64,000 nucleotides of DNA from a virus: positions 224,261-288,260 of the IMG/VR virus record IMGVR_UViG_3300027816_000051. One strand, 5' to 3'. Made by a program: the position numbers and the translations under genes. Positions within the stretch are counted from its first letter, which is position 1. Each line of letters starts with the position of its first letter. Below are positions 1-6,926 of the stretch, in pieces. Below the pieces are notes generated by a model. The model made no database searches. It had not been told where the DNA came from and saw only the letters and a program-made list of their open reading frames with translations.

Positions 1-407
1 GTGTCCTTACACTTTACAAAGTGAACATTATCTGGTCTACGCCAACCAAATTCTGCACCTTCACCCCAAACATTTCCTTTTACTTCATAAAGTTCGTAGG
101 TGTCCTCAAAGTTTTTCTTAATGAGTTCACCATTCTCACCAACCCAAAATGTTTCTTTTGAAATCGTTTCGGACTTAATAAGTGTGGGGTTCACTTCTTT
201 GTAAATGTTTTCCAAACCCAAACAACCTACGGCGATACGCCTCTGTTCAATGTTTTGAATTTCGGTTGTAATTTCTTTGAAAGTAATAGGAACAATATCT
301 TCCCAAATATCTTCCAAACCATTAAAGGGTGTATTACGATATTTTGTTTTTAATAAACGACAACCAATGTTGTAGTCAAAACGAGTGTTTTCAATTATGA
401 TTTTCAT
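1..407 (-). CDS. Hypothetical protein, C-terminus cut by window edge
   Basis: An ATG at 405-407 opens about 135 codons with no stop before the left edge, so the C-terminal end is missing. The product begins MKIIIENTRFDYNIGCRLL and contains no motif I recognise; the visible end is aromatic-rich (EFGWRRPDNVHF). It lies about 20 nt after the stop of the preceding leftward gene and has no promoter of its own, so it is probably a distal member of the operon that starts near 1756. Length and codon use like its neighbours support it as real. Function unknown. Confidence 0.75.
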   Translation of the reverse strand, partial: MKIIIENTRFDYNIGCRLLKTKYRNTPFNGLEDIWEDIVPITFKEITTEIQNIEQRRIAVGCLGLENIYKEVNPTLIKSETISKETFWVGENGELIKKNFEDTYELYEVKGNVWGEGAEFGWRRPDNVHFVKCKD

Positions 408-427
408 TTCTTTTACTTTTTAATTGT

Positions 428-1081
428 TTACATATCACTTTCAGTCAATACCAAAAATTGTCTTGTTAGTGAAACGAATAATGTGTTATCTACAATTTTA
501 GGTAATACATCACTATCCACTTCTTCTGTGTTGAATTGAAACCAATCCTCTTGTTCGCCGTCTGCGTTTTCAAATTCGTGGTTCTCAACAACATCAGTAA
601 TCTTTTCCAATAATGTATCAGAAATCTGTTCTTCCTCATCATTGAGAATACAATCACCTTTGTAGTTAATTGAACTTCCGTCTTGACTGCCAACCAAATT
701 AAGGACTTTGGTTCTAATAAACTCAACCTCTTTTTCTGTGAGTTCAACAACAACTTCTTCTGTAAAACTCTCTGACCATTCCGCCTGTGCAGATTTGTAA
801 TACGAGAAAGTGGGGTTTTCCTCATCATCTTCATCAAGTGTAATCTCAACACTTCCAAATTCACCAATGTAGTGTCCGTCAGAGTTCACATAAAATTCTA
901 CTCTACGGAAAACATCATCATCAAAGAAACTATCAAGTTCACCACTCTCAACATCTTTGTTTTCTGAATTGTAAAAATTAAAGTGATAATCATTCATACT
1001 ATCACCACCACAACTAAATTCCATAGTTGCGCTTGTAATACCTAACTCTTTCCAGAGTGCGATTGCTTCATTAGTTTGCAT
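428..1081 (-). CDS. Acidic hypothetical protein (217 aa)
   Basis: A very acidic protein with clusters such as DSFFDDD and LDEDDEENP and no signal peptide or membrane segment. The first half (MEFSCGGDSMNDYHF, then FYVNSDGHYIGEFGSVEI) reads like the small acidic beta-rich proteins common on phages and plasmids (DUF6878-like, from memory). Its start overlaps the stop of the upstream gene by 11 nt, which supports translational coupling within a four-gene leftward operon. No catalytic motif is visible. Acidic mimicry of DNA is conceivable but only a guess. Confidence 0.85.
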   Translation of the reverse strand: MQTNEAIALWKELGITSATMEFSCGGDSMNDYHFNFYNSENKDVESGELDSFFDDDVFRRVEFYVNSDGHYIGEFGSVEITLDEDDEENPTFSYYKSAQAEWSESFTEEVVVELTEKEVEFIRTKVLNLVGSQDGSSINYKGDCILNDEEEQISDTLLEKITDVVENHEFENADGEQEDWFQFNTEEVDSDVLPKIVDNTLFVSLTRQFLVLTESDM

Positions 1082-1475
1082 ATTCGTGGATTTTTTGGTT
1101 TAATTGTTTAACTACTTCGTACGCTTCGGGGTTGTCTAAATCTTTTACCCCATTACACATCCAGGGTTGAACCTCTAAATGTTTAAGGTAATCTTGTGGG
1201 GTTGGAACGAACTTCATTCTAAAATCTTCTGCGATATGTAACATCGCAATATCAACAACATCAACTGACTTACCATCACTATTAGTAATGTTGTAACCGA
1301 AGATTTTTGGAATGATAGTGTATGCGAACCAAGTGTTGTGGGTGAGTAACCGAGAACTATTATTGTTCATTGTCGCTTTCGGACTATCAATAAGTTCGTG
1401 GATAGGTAAATAATCTTCTACCTTACCACCCCAACGCTTGACGCTGCTCTTTGAGTGAATTAGTGGGTTCGCCAT
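1071..1475 (-). CDS. Conserved hypothetical protein, DUF6915-like
   Basis: I start at the ATG at 1473-1475 (MANPLIHSKSSVKRWGGK), because the extension to 1487 adds only four residues and overlaps the upstream gene. The pattern HSKSSVKRWGG-x-x-EDYLPIHELID-x-xKA followed by IFGYNITNSDGK, an HIAEDF motif and a Trp-Met near the C-terminus matches a widespread uncharacterised bacterial/phage family that I know as DUF6915. It is soluble. It is the second gene of a leftward operon, 2 nt after the upstream stop and overlapping the next gene. The family has no assigned function. Confidence 0.85.
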   Translation of the reverse strand: MANPLIHSKSSVKRWGGKVEDYLPIHELIDSPKATMNNNSSRLLTHNTWFAYTIIPKIFGYNITNSDGKSVDVVDIAMLHIAEDFRMKFVPTPQDYLKHLEVQPWMCNGVKDLDNPEAYEVVKQLNQKIHEYAN

Positions 1476-1477
1476 AG

Positions 1478-1756
1478 TTAATCCCAAATTTGAGTGATAG
1501 TACCTTCAAACGGATTGTACTCAACTTGTTTTCCCATAACCCAATCACCTTGCTCAACTTTGAGTGGTTTGTGTTCGTTTGAGAAACTTCCATCGGGTTG
1601 TTCGTGTCTTAATACACTATCCTTTCTAACTTCAACTTCTGCGAAATCTGTTTGTGTTTCATCAACAATGAAATCACCATACAGAGTGTGCTGGTTAACA
1701 CCCTCACCCTTTAAGAGTGTGTGTTTTTTCTTCGGAGTTACTTTCTTGTTTTTCAT
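1478..1756 (-). CDS. Hypothetical protein (92 aa), first gene of operon
   Basis: Starts MKNKKVTPKKKHTLLKGEGV: a basic N-terminus followed by a probable beta-rich body with an acidic stretch and Trp/Tyr residues (DWVMGKQVEYNPFEGTITQIWD). The gene follows a clear host-type promoter at 1777-1808 by about 20 nt and is followed at once by two or three co-oriented genes, so it leads a small operon. No family recognised. Confidence 0.8.
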   Translation of the reverse strand: MKNKKVTPKKKHTLLKGEGVNQHTLYGDFIVDETQTDFAEVEVRKDSVLRHEQPDGSFSNEHKPLKVEQGDWVMGKQVEYNPFEGTITQIWD

Positions 1757-1776
1757 TTTTAGATTGTTTTATGGTA

Positions 1777-1808
1777 CAAATATAAATCTATTTTTTGTAT
1801 AAGTGAAT
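1777..1808 (-). promoter_or_regulatory. Bacteroidota-type promoter
   Basis: On the minus strand the -7 element reads TATATTTG (consensus TAnnTTTG). The -33 region is degenerate (TTCAC). It drives the operon 1756 to <1. A TTTGGCG box lies about 20-25 nt further upstream. Confidence 0.75.
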
Positions 1809-1837
1809 TTTTTTTTTATTTTTTTCGCCAAACAAAA

Positions 1838-1857
1838 ATCACCCGTGAAGGTGATTT
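1838..1857 (-). terminator. Rho-independent terminator after 1860-2081
   Basis: On the minus strand the stem AATCACC/GGTGATT is followed by a T-rich run, directly after the stop of the 73-aa gene. Confidence 0.65.
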
Positions 1858-1859
1858 CG

Positions 1860-2081
1860 TCATTCGTTTCGTACAATATCTAATAGGTCATTCACAATTT
1901 CTTTTTTGGTTAATGAAAGAAGTTGATTACCTCTGAACGACAACAACTTAAAGGTATTCATTCCTTTAATACCTTTTTCACCCTCTACATAGTAATCCAT
2001 TTTCCACTTACCCAAATACTTAACATTCCCTATGTGTTTTACATAGTAGACATTACCGATAGTTAGTTTTTCTAAAACCAT
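1860..2081 (-). CDS. Small hypothetical protein (73 aa)
   Basis: Begins MVLEKLTIGNVYYVKHIGNV. The reading frame extends upstream to a TTG at 2102, but that lies against the -7 box, so the ATG at 2081 is preferred. The alternating hydrophobic pattern and the KYLGKWKMDYYVEGE segment suggest a small beta-barrel, SH3-like fold. No family recognised. Single-gene unit with its own promoter (2100-2131) and terminator (1838-1857). Confidence 0.8.
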   Translation of the reverse strand: MVLEKLTIGNVYYVKHIGNVKYLGKWKMDYYVEGEKGIKGMNTFKLLSFRGNQLLSLTKKEIVNDLLDIVRNE

Positions 2082-2099
2082 ATAAATTAATTTAGAACA

Positions 2100-2131
2100 C
2101 AAATATAAATCTATATTTTGTATAATCCAAA
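2100..2131 (-). promoter_or_regulatory. Bacteroidota-type promoter
   Basis: The minus strand reads TTTGG, 19-20 nt, then TATATTTG: an exact match to TTTG / TAnnTTTG. A GTTTGGCAA box lies about 20 nt upstream of the -33 element. Confidence 0.85.
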
Positions 2132-2203
2132 TTTATTTTTATATTTCTTGCCAAACAAAAGTTATCCTGTGCTGCATCATCACCATCTTGGATACTTATT
2201 ATT

Positions 2204-2335
2204 ATGATAGAAGGGATACTTTATACATTAGGAGTTGAGTTCGTATTAGTCATTATATTGTTTTGTTATGAGTTAAGAAGACAACTAAAAGAAGATTATC
2301 AAGAGAAACCATTTAGATTCTGGGAAGATACATGA
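2204..2335 (+). CDS. Small membrane protein (43 aa), opposite to its neighbours
   Basis: ATG at 2204 to TGA at 2333-2335 encodes one hydrophobic helix (ILYTLGVEFVLVIILFCY) followed by a charged cytoplasmic-looking tail (ELRRQLKEDYQEK). The positive-inside arrangement and regular tail argue against a chance frame. It is the only rightward gene in the left arm. I see no TAnnTTTG promoter for it, so expression is uncertain. Function unknown. Confidence 0.45.
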   Translation: MIEGILYTLGVEFVLVIILFCYELRRQLKEDYQEKPFRFWEDT

Positions 2336-2362
2336 ACATCTCCTGGTTGCGCGCAGCCCTCG

Positions 2363-2426
2363 ATTTTGGTTGGCTCGAACCCAAAGTATTGATTTTATTG
2401 GGTTTAGAGTTTGCCAAACAATTTTC
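2363..2426. repeat. Palindromic intergenic element, copy 1
   Basis: Left arm ATTTTGGTTGGC and right arm GCCAAACAATTTTC, separated by about 38 nt. Member of the family of nine paired elements found only between left-arm genes. Confidence 0.7.
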
Positions 2427-2470
2427 ACTGTTTGCGCGTAGCTCACCATCAACTTTGGAGCAATAAAAAA

Positions 2471-2488
2471 CCCCACATTTCTGTGGGG
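2471..2488 (-). terminator. Terminator of the DUF932-like gene
   Basis: CCCCACA-tttc-TGTGGGG stem; on the minus strand it ends in a T run (TTTTTTATT). It sits about 30 nt after the stop of 2517-3371. Confidence 0.8.
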
Positions 2489-2516
2489 TTCTTATTAATT
2501 GAGTACCTAACCAATC

Positions 2517-3371
2517 TTAAACCAACTCAACCAATTCTTTGAAAATTTGACGTTCCCTTTGTCCATAGGTTCCAAACATCTTGTTTTCAGAGTTATCACC
2601 TTTACTTAAGGAATGTGTGGTGTACTTAGTAACCCCACTGAACAATCCCCAAAGGTTATCACCTTTCTCTTTTACTTCACCATTAAGGTCTACGTAGAAA
2701 CGAGAAAGACGATTACGAGTCACGGTCGACACATCTTTGTCACTATTCAAATCAACATCTTTCATGATATTGAACAATGTACGTGTAACCCAATCCTCTT
2801 GTTTCTTGGTCATCTTCGTTTCAGAAAGTTTCTTAATGTCTTCGAACATTTCTTTTTCTTCCACGAGTACCCCCTCCAAACCACGACAGATATCATCGAT
2901 TCTCATCTCCATGTTTTTGGTGTGACGAATTTTCGCATTCAAGTTACGGAACGCTGCGAAGAATGAATTCTGACAACTGATTGTAATATTACTTGGACCG
3001 AATGCCAAACTAGTTGACCCATCGAAGGAATTCACACCAGTGATGAAACCCTCAACTCTGTCATTGCCCAATTTCAAATCATTTGATTTCAATTGAAGGT
3101 ATACTTTCTCACCCCCACCAAAGTAACCACCTTTGTGAATTGGTAAACCAACCTGTTGAGATACCTTGTCTAGTAAATCAACCATCTGATGATTTTGATA
3201 AGGAAAGTAACCATCACCATGTACAGACAAAACAGTGTTTGTGTCCTCACGGATGATTGCTTTACTCTTAGGAACAATGATACCACTTTCTGTAGTGATA
3301 CTTTCTTCTCTTACGGTCCAATTTAGGCCGACTTTGTTGAGAACTTGCTGTGTGCGATTTTCTTGTGACAT
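2517..3371 (-). CDS. DUF932-family phage/plasmid protein
   Basis: I choose the ATG at 3371 (MSQENRTQQVLNKVGLNWTV); the longer frame to 3407 runs into the promoter. The 284-aa protein has the DUF932 layout. An N-terminal region contains HGDGYFPYQNHQMVDLLD, a central segment reads FGPSNITISCQNSF, and the C-terminal half has the diagnostic DNLWGLFSGVTKYTTH. DUF932 proteins are common on phages and plasmids. A role near replication or host takeover is often proposed but unproven. It has its own promoter (3394-3425) and a strong terminator, so it is an autonomous, probably early unit. Confidence 0.88.
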   Translation of the reverse strand: MSQENRTQQVLNKVGLNWTVREESITTESGIIVPKSKAIIREDTNTVLSVHGDGYFPYQNHQMVDLLDKVSQQVGLPIHKGGYFGGGEKVYLQLKSNDLKLGNDRVEGFITGVNSFDGSTSLAFGPSNITISCQNSFFAAFRNLNAKIRHTKNMEMRIDDICRGLEGVLVEEKEMFEDIKKLSETKMTKKQEDWVTRTLFNIMKDVDLNSDKDVSTVTRNRLSRFYVDLNGEVKEKGDNLWGLFSGVTKYTTHSLSKGDNSENKMFGTYGQRERQIFKELVELV

Positions 3372-3393
3372 ATGGATGTTTTTTAATTTGATA

Positions 3394-3425
3394 CAAATGT
3401 AATACACTTTTCATTATAATCCAAA
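3394..3425 (-). promoter_or_regulatory. Bacteroidota-type promoter
   Basis: The minus strand carries TTTGG and, about 20 nt later, TACATTTG, upstream of the DUF932-like gene. Confidence 0.8.
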
Positions 3426-3475
3426 TAAATCTTTATTTTTTTTTTCTGACCCCAGAATTCACCGTACCATCTCAG

Positions 3476-3515
3476 AAATTGGTTGGCATCTGTCATACAC
3501 CCGCCAAACTAAATT
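3476..3515. repeat. Palindromic intergenic element, copy 2 (short loop)
   Basis: AAATTGGTTGGC ... GCCAAACTAAATT with a 15-nt spacer holding a TGTCATACAC motif like that seen in other copies. The smallest copy. Confidence 0.65.
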
Positions 3516-3560
3516 GAACACGGGATTTGCCGGCGACGAATTTTTTTAGCAAACAAAAAA

Positions 3561-3580
3561 CCCCCACATTTCTGTGAGGG
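3561..3580 (-). terminator. Terminator after the small membrane-protein gene
   Basis: CCCCCACA-tttc-TGTGAGGG stem with a T tract on the minus strand. It lies downstream of 3634-3774. Confidence 0.75.
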
Positions 3581-3633
3581 TTCCTTAACCAAATAAAACT
3601 AATCTATGAACGACAAATCAAGTGTATTACACT

Positions 3634-3774
3634 TTAACCAAATATAGGAATTAAAACAAACATTGTCAATAGGAAAAACATAAGTATTACAATGCCACCC
3701 AAAATTCCATCCCAAAATTCCTTTCGGTCTTCTTGGTAAACTTCTTTGAAAGTTGAAAACATTTCCTTTAACAT
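3634..3774 (-). CDS. Small single-pass membrane protein (46 aa)
   Basis: I start at MLKEMFSTFKEVYQEDRKEF (ATG 3772-3774), one nt after the stop of the upstream gene. An in-frame alternative, MVNEPTNLVKEF at 3846, would overlap that gene by about 70 nt. The protein has an amphipathic N-terminal helix and a long hydrophobic C-terminal segment (GGIVILMFFLLTMFVLIPIF). It is second in a two-gene leftward operon. Function unknown. Confidence 0.65.
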   Translation of the reverse strand: MLKEMFSTFKEVYQEDRKEFWDGILGGIVILMFFLLTMFVLIPIFG

Positions 3775-3775
3775 A

Positions 3776-4135
3776 TCAATAATTGTTTTGATTATCGTAG
3801 TTGTCTCGGTAAACTCTTTTACGAGGTTGGTTGGTTCGTTGACCATTCCAATGGCGGTCTCCATTACCACCATTTTCGTAGTATGAGTTATTAATCATTT
3901 CATCAACCGATGGAACTTCAAAGTCCATATCACAACTTCCATTCATCATCTTCCACTGAATTTCATAAATGGTTTTAATGTCTTCTTCAACATTGACATA
4001 TGTACCATCTATGTATTCAATCTTCGTTGCTATCTTGTCGTTTCTTTTATCCAAGATACTAAAAATGTTTTTGACATTTTGTAGATTGACAAGTGTTGGG
4101 GTTCCTTTACCTTGATAAGTGAGTTTAATTAACAT
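3776..4135 (-). CDS. Hypothetical protein (119 aa) with disordered tail
   Basis: Residues 1-60 look folded and beta-rich (LIKLTYQGKGTPTLVNLQNV). The last 35 residues are Asn/Gly/Arg-rich and probably disordered. No family recognised. It has its own host-type promoter and is followed by a small membrane-protein gene. Confidence 0.75.
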   Translation of the reverse strand: MLIKLTYQGKGTPTLVNLQNVKNIFSILDKRNDKIATKIEYIDGTYVNVEEDIKTIYEIQWKMMNGSCDMDFEVPSVDEMINNSYYENGGNGDRHWNGQRTNQPRKRVYRDNYDNQNNY

Positions 4136-4158
4136 TTTTTGTTTTTTTAATTATTGGA

Positions 4159-4191
4159 CAAATATACAAATGAATTTTTGGAATATACAAA
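4159..4191 (-). promoter_or_regulatory. Bacteroidota-type promoter
   Basis: The minus strand carries TTTG, 21 nt, TATATTTG. A GATTGGCA box lies just upstream. Confidence 0.75.
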
Positions 4192-4228
4192 CGATTGTGC
4201 CAATCAAAATCGGCGGTTCACCATCTCC

Positions 4229-4474
4229 TCAGATATTTCCCGAAAAGACAAGAAAATTGTTGGGTGGTAAATAAGTGTCGGGAGTGTCAATGATTTCATA
4301 TTCATCTTCACCCTCAACTACACCAAGAGTCCTACCACTATCCCAACGGACATTGATAACACCATGACCAACATGATAAATTGTTCCCATTGAACCTTCC
4401 TCAACGGGGTTAGGGTCGTTCTCCATTGAAACGAGACGAATTCTTTTTCCGATTAATTTTTCGTTTATTTTCAT
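4229..4474 (-). CDS. DUF4314-family protein (81 aa)
   Basis: GKRIRLVSMENDPNPVEEGS followed by MGTIYHVGHGVINVRWDSG and a C-terminal LGVVEGEDEYEIID matches the small DUF4314 family, a predicted beta-barrel found widely on phages and mobile elements. No catalytic residues are evident. Single-gene unit with its own promoter. No clear stem-loop terminator is visible after it. Function of the family is unknown. Confidence 0.85.
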   Translation of the reverse strand: MKINEKLIGKRIRLVSMENDPNPVEEGSMGTIYHVGHGVINVRWDSGRTLGVVEGEDEYEIIDTPDTYLPPNNFLVFSGNI

Positions 4475-4495
4475 ATCTGTATTAGTTTATTAATA

Positions 4496-4526
4496 CAAAT
4501 ATACAACTTATTTTATGATATCCAAA
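4496..4526 (-). promoter_or_regulatory. Bacteroidota-type promoter
   Basis: The minus strand carries TTTGG, about 19 nt, TATATTTG. A TTGATTGGCAA box lies about 20 nt upstream of the -33 element. Confidence 0.82.
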
Positions 4527-4549
4527 TTTTTTTTAGGATATTTTGCCAA

Positions 4550-4855
4550 TCAAATTGATGTCAATCTGAATATTCGTTTGAACTCTTTTTCAATTCTTCT
4601 GAATCTTATTTCGTCTTTTTCTCTAACATAACGCGATATTGTTTTGTTAAATTGAAAGTTAGAACGAGTAAGAAGATAGATAAATTTTCTCCTCTCCACT
4701 TTGTGACCTTCAAAGTTGTATGCCCATTCAACATCAACCGAAATATAATTTTCAGTTTCAATGATGTCACACACTTTACCTTCTTTTTCCGATTTTTTTA
4801 GGTAGTTCATTACTTCCTCATCGGTATTCAATGATATGTCGTTATAGTTTTTCAT
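4550..4855 (-). CDS. Hypothetical protein (101 aa), near-leaderless start
   Basis: The ATG at 4853-4855 (MKNYNDISLNTDEEVMNYLK) lies only four nt after the -7 box, so the transcript is expected to begin at or next to the start codon. The longer frame from 4870 would start inside the promoter and is rejected. The protein is basic towards its C-terminus (EKDEIRFRRIEKEFKRIFR). No family recognised. Confidence 0.75.
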   Translation of the reverse strand: MKNYNDISLNTDEEVMNYLKKSEKEGKVCDIIETENYISVDVEWAYNFEGHKVERRKFIYLLTRSNFQFNKTISRYVREKDEIRFRRIEKEFKRIFRLTSI

Positions 4856-4859
4856 AATA

Positions 4860-4890
4860 CAAATATACAATTCATTTTATGATATCCAAA
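4860..4890 (-). promoter_or_regulatory. Bacteroidota-type promoter abutting the start codon
   Basis: TTTGG ... TATATTTG on the minus strand, followed by TATT and then the ATG. The spacing implies a leaderless mRNA. Confidence 0.8.
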
Positions 4891-4941
4891 TTTATTTTAA
4901 AATATCCAATAACACCATCTACTGTTTCACCCGGCGTCGTA

Positions 4942-5004
4942 AAAATTTTGGTTGGCTGACCACATAAAACACTTAAATATAATAGGTTATCCGCCAAACA
5001 AAAT
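4942..5004. repeat. Palindromic intergenic element, copy 3
   Basis: AAAATTTTGGTTGGC ... GCCAAACAAAAT, spacer about 36 nt. Followed by a separate small hairpin (CCCACCAGGCGTGGGC) and a terminator. Confidence 0.7.
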
Positions 5005-5048
5005 CCCCACCAGGCGTGGGCTGGGCGAATTCTGGTATAAAAAAAAAT

Positions 5049-5068
5049 CCCCGACTTTCGCCGAGGAC
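5049..5068 (-). terminator. Terminator after 5091-5498
   Basis: TCCCCGAC-TTTC-GCCGAGGA stem with a T8 run on the minus strand. Confidence 0.8.
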
Positions 5069-5090
5069 TTTTCACCTAACCAAACAAAAT

Positions 5091-5498
5091 CTATTCGTAT
5101 TCTTCTGCGTACAATTCACCCGTGAGGTACATGTCGTAAGTTTTTACTTCACCCTCCAACACTTCGGTTACTTTGTCAATAAGACTTTGGGTAATTTTCT
5201 TTACTCCATATTCTTCACGGACTTTCTTCTTTGAAACAAAGTACCAACCAACTTGTCCACTATCCCAACGACAACTGAACGGACTTGTGTTCATTGTAAT
5301 TCCCGAGTGGTCGTACAAGTAAAGAGGTAAGATAACACAAACATCTTCTTCTTTGATGATTGCGTTTTTCATTTCTTCCCAACCATTGTAGTTATTGTGG
5401 TTGTAGTCGTGTTTGTCTCCAAGGTCGTAACGTCCGTGAAAACACACCATTTTTCCGAGGTTGTCCCAACTCCGTGGGTTGTCAAAATCTTGATACAT
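5091..5498 (-). CDS. Conserved phage hypothetical protein (135 aa)
   Basis: The block DNPRSWDNLGKMVCFHGRY ... LPLYLYDHSGITMNT ... WDSGQVGWYFVSKKKVREEYG ... TYDMYLTGELY is a distinctive signature that I recognise from hypothetical proteins in many phages and plasmids. It is strongly conserved in motif but uncharacterised. It has no membrane segment or signal. Conserved His, Asp and Cys residues could form a metal or catalytic site, but this is unsupported. Single-gene unit with promoter 5524-5555 and terminator 5049-5068. Confidence 0.85.
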   Translation of the reverse strand: MYQDFDNPRSWDNLGKMVCFHGRYDLGDKHDYNHNNYNGWEEMKNAIIKEEDVCVILPLYLYDHSGITMNTSPFSCRWDSGQVGWYFVSKKKVREEYGVKKITQSLIDKVTEVLEGEVKTYDMYLTGELYAEEYE

Positions 5499-5523
5499 AG
5501 TCGTTATTATTTATTGGTTTATA

Positions 5524-5555
5524 CAAATATATAACAATTTTATTCGTTTACCAAA
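5524..5555 (-). promoter_or_regulatory. Bacteroidota-type promoter
   Basis: The minus strand reads TTTGG, 19-20 nt, TATATTTG. It overlaps the last codons of the small basic ORF 5540-5680. Confidence 0.82.
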
Positions 5556-5680
5556 TCTTTTTTGCCAAACTTTATTCGTCTGTACGCCTTCGCCGAAGGT
5601 TTCGACTTCTGTAACATTTTCCTACGGACTATTTGTGCGACGTGTCTCACACTTAATCCATTAAGGGTTTCATTCTTCAT
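5540..5680 (-). CDS. Small basic protein (46 aa)
   Basis: ATG 5678-5680 to TAA 5540-5542. Its first codons overlap the stop of the upstream 53-aa gene (ATGAAGAATGA), a typical coupling arrangement. The product is Lys/Arg-rich (VRHVAQIVRRKMLQKSKPSA, KAYRRIKFGKKD), which could suit nucleic-acid or ribosome binding. No family known. Its 3' end doubles as the promoter of the next gene, which weakens the case slightly. Confidence 0.5.
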   Translation of the reverse strand: MKNETLNGLSVRHVAQIVRRKMLQKSKPSAKAYRRIKFGKKDLVNE

Positions 5681-5831
5681 AGTTAAATTCGGTTTCATCT
5701 TCTATTTCTTTAAGTTTTTGTTCAAACTCATTTCTCATTTCATCGGTATCAAAGATTGGTTGTTTAGTTTCATCATCAATGTAATAGTAAACACCGACTT
5801 TGATTTCCGTTGGGATTGATTTCTTACTCAT
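5670..5831 (-). CDS. Small acidic protein (53 aa)
   Basis: ATG 5829-5831. The product starts MSKKSIPTEIKVGVYYYIDD and continues into an acidic, probably helical tail (RNEFEQKLKEIEDETEFNYEE). It sits about 20 nt downstream of a perfect host-type promoter, which is the best evidence that this short frame is expressed. No family recognised. It forms a two-gene unit with the basic 46-aa ORF. Confidence 0.7.
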   Translation of the reverse strand: MSKKSIPTEIKVGVYYYIDDETKQPIFDTDEMRNEFEQKLKEIEDETEFNYEE

Positions 5832-5851
5832 AGTAATTATGTATTACGATA

Positions 5852-5883
5852 CAAATATAAAACTATATTCAGTATAATCCAAA
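5852..5883 (-). promoter_or_regulatory. Bacteroidota-type promoter
   Basis: The minus strand reads TTTGG, about 20 nt, TATATTTG, upstream of the 53-aa gene. Confidence 0.82.
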
Positions 5884-5914
5884 TTTTTTTTCATACCTGT
5901 CGTCTCCATCCCAC

Positions 5915-6014
5915 AAATTGTTTGGCGTGTTGTTTAATGTTTTGACCGAAAGATTAAACAAAACATATAGTGTAATACGCCTTTATTGAGTGTCATACAG
6001 TGCCAACCAAATTT
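5915..6014. repeat. Palindromic intergenic element, copy 4 (long loop)
   Basis: AAATTGTTTGGCG ... GCCAACCAAATTT, spacer about 74 nt. The spacer holds the recurrent GTGTAATACG and GTCATACAG motifs. A 14-nt palindrome (ACAGCACGTGCTGT) follows. Confidence 0.68.
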
Positions 6015-6060
6015 AGGATACAGCACGTGCTGTGAGGTGAAACTAAAACGCAACAAAAAA

Positions 6061-6080
6061 GGGTAACATTTCTGCTACCC
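6061..6080 (-). terminator. Terminator after 6108-6656
   Basis: GGGTAACA-tttc-TGCTACCC stem followed by a T6 run on the minus strand. Confidence 0.78.
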
Positions 6081-6107
6081 TTTTCCACCGCAACCGAGTT
6101 AAACCAA

Positions 6108-6656
6108 TTAAATCGACAAGTACAGGCGGTTGTGGTTGTATAGTGCGACTGGGTTTTCTTCCGCAATCTTACCATATTCCTTTTTAATGATTTCGTACAT
6201 TCTATCTTGTGGTTCGTTAATACACTCCGATAAAAGTTCACAAAAACCATAGTTACTTTCATCAACTACTTCTTGTTCGGTACCAGGTAAACCACAATAG
6301 TACGCTTCCCCTACTTCGGAAATAAACATTCCCGAATAAAAACCTTTCAACTTAAAGTGATTAACGAATTTGTCCGCGTTACACCAAATAAAAATTGAAT
6401 TGTCTTTTTCTTTTAATAGGTACACCATACTTTCATCAATGATGAAACCATTTGAACCAGGAAATTGTCCAACCGAGAACAATCCCATAGGTGCTCCGTG
6501 TCCACACATTATTACTCTGTCGTGGGCGTCGATAAGTTTTCTAACTTCTTCTTTTGTTACCCCACCCGTGATAATTGTCTTATTCGGTATAGGTTCGTAC
6601 ACAATATCTAAAAATTGTGTCGATTTGTCTTTTGGATGAATTACAAGTGTTTTCAT
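6108..6656 (-). CDS. Conserved hypothetical protein, possible caspase-like His/Cys dyad
   Basis: Start at MKTLVIHPKDKSTQFLDIVY (6656); the frame to 6680 would begin between the -7 box and the start. The 182-aa protein has a Rossmann-like alternation and an early THR/GGVTKEEVRKLI segment. A strand then ends in GHG (VIMCGHGAPMGLFS), and about 45 residues later another strand ends in WCNAD, followed by FYSGMFISEVGEA. His-Gly and Cys at the ends of consecutive strands is the caspase/CHAT-fold arrangement, but I cannot confirm homology. I have seen close relatives annotated only as hypothetical in Bacteroidota and their phages. Own promoter and terminator. Confidence 0.8.
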   Translation of the reverse strand: MKTLVIHPKDKSTQFLDIVYEPIPNKTIITGGVTKEEVRKLIDAHDRVIMCGHGAPMGLFSVGQFPGSNGFIIDESMVYLLKEKDNSIFIWCNADKFVNHFKLKGFYSGMFISEVGEAYYCGLPGTEQEVVDESNYGFCELLSECINEPQDRMYEIIKKEYGKIAEENPVALYNHNRLYLSI

Positions 6657-6677
6657 TATTTTGTCGATTTTATGATA

Positions 6678-6709
6678 CAAAGATATAACGAGTTTTTTAT
6701 TCTACCAAA
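6678..6709 (-). promoter_or_regulatory. Bacteroidota-type promoter
   Basis: The minus strand reads TTTGG, about 20 nt, TATCTTTG. A TTAGTTGGCAA box lies about 20 nt upstream. Confidence 0.82.
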
Positions 6710-6785
6710 TTTATTTTTATTTTTCTTGCCAACTAACCAAATAGTAACTTACCATTCGGTAACATCTCAGAACCGCTGCGTCGGG

Positions 6786-6861
6786 AAAATTTTGGTTGGC
6801 GTTCTTACAATCTGTAAAGTAAAAACCTACTAATCTGTAAAGTGGATGCCAAACAATTTTC
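6786..6861. repeat. Palindromic intergenic element, copy 5
   Basis: AAAATTTTGGTTGGCG ... GCCAAACAATTTTC. The 46-nt spacer contains a direct repeat AATCTGTAAAGT (two copies). It is followed by a CCTGAAC ... TTCAGG hairpin. Confidence 0.72.
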
Positions 6862-6900
6862 ACCCTGAACCGTGACTCAGGACTTCAGGTCATAAAAAAA

Positions 6901-6918
6901 CCCCAACTTTCGTTGAGG
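6901..6918 (-). terminator. Terminator after 6927-7139
   Basis: Stem CCCCAAC-TTTC-GTTGAGG, T7 run on the minus strand, GAAA loop on the transcript. Confidence 0.75.
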
Positions 6919-6926
6919 TCTTGTCT

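Noticed and set aside
1494-1802. Plus-strand 102-codon frame
   Set aside because: Antisense to 1478-1756 and runs across its promoter; Ser/Cys/Phe-rich product typical of a shadow.
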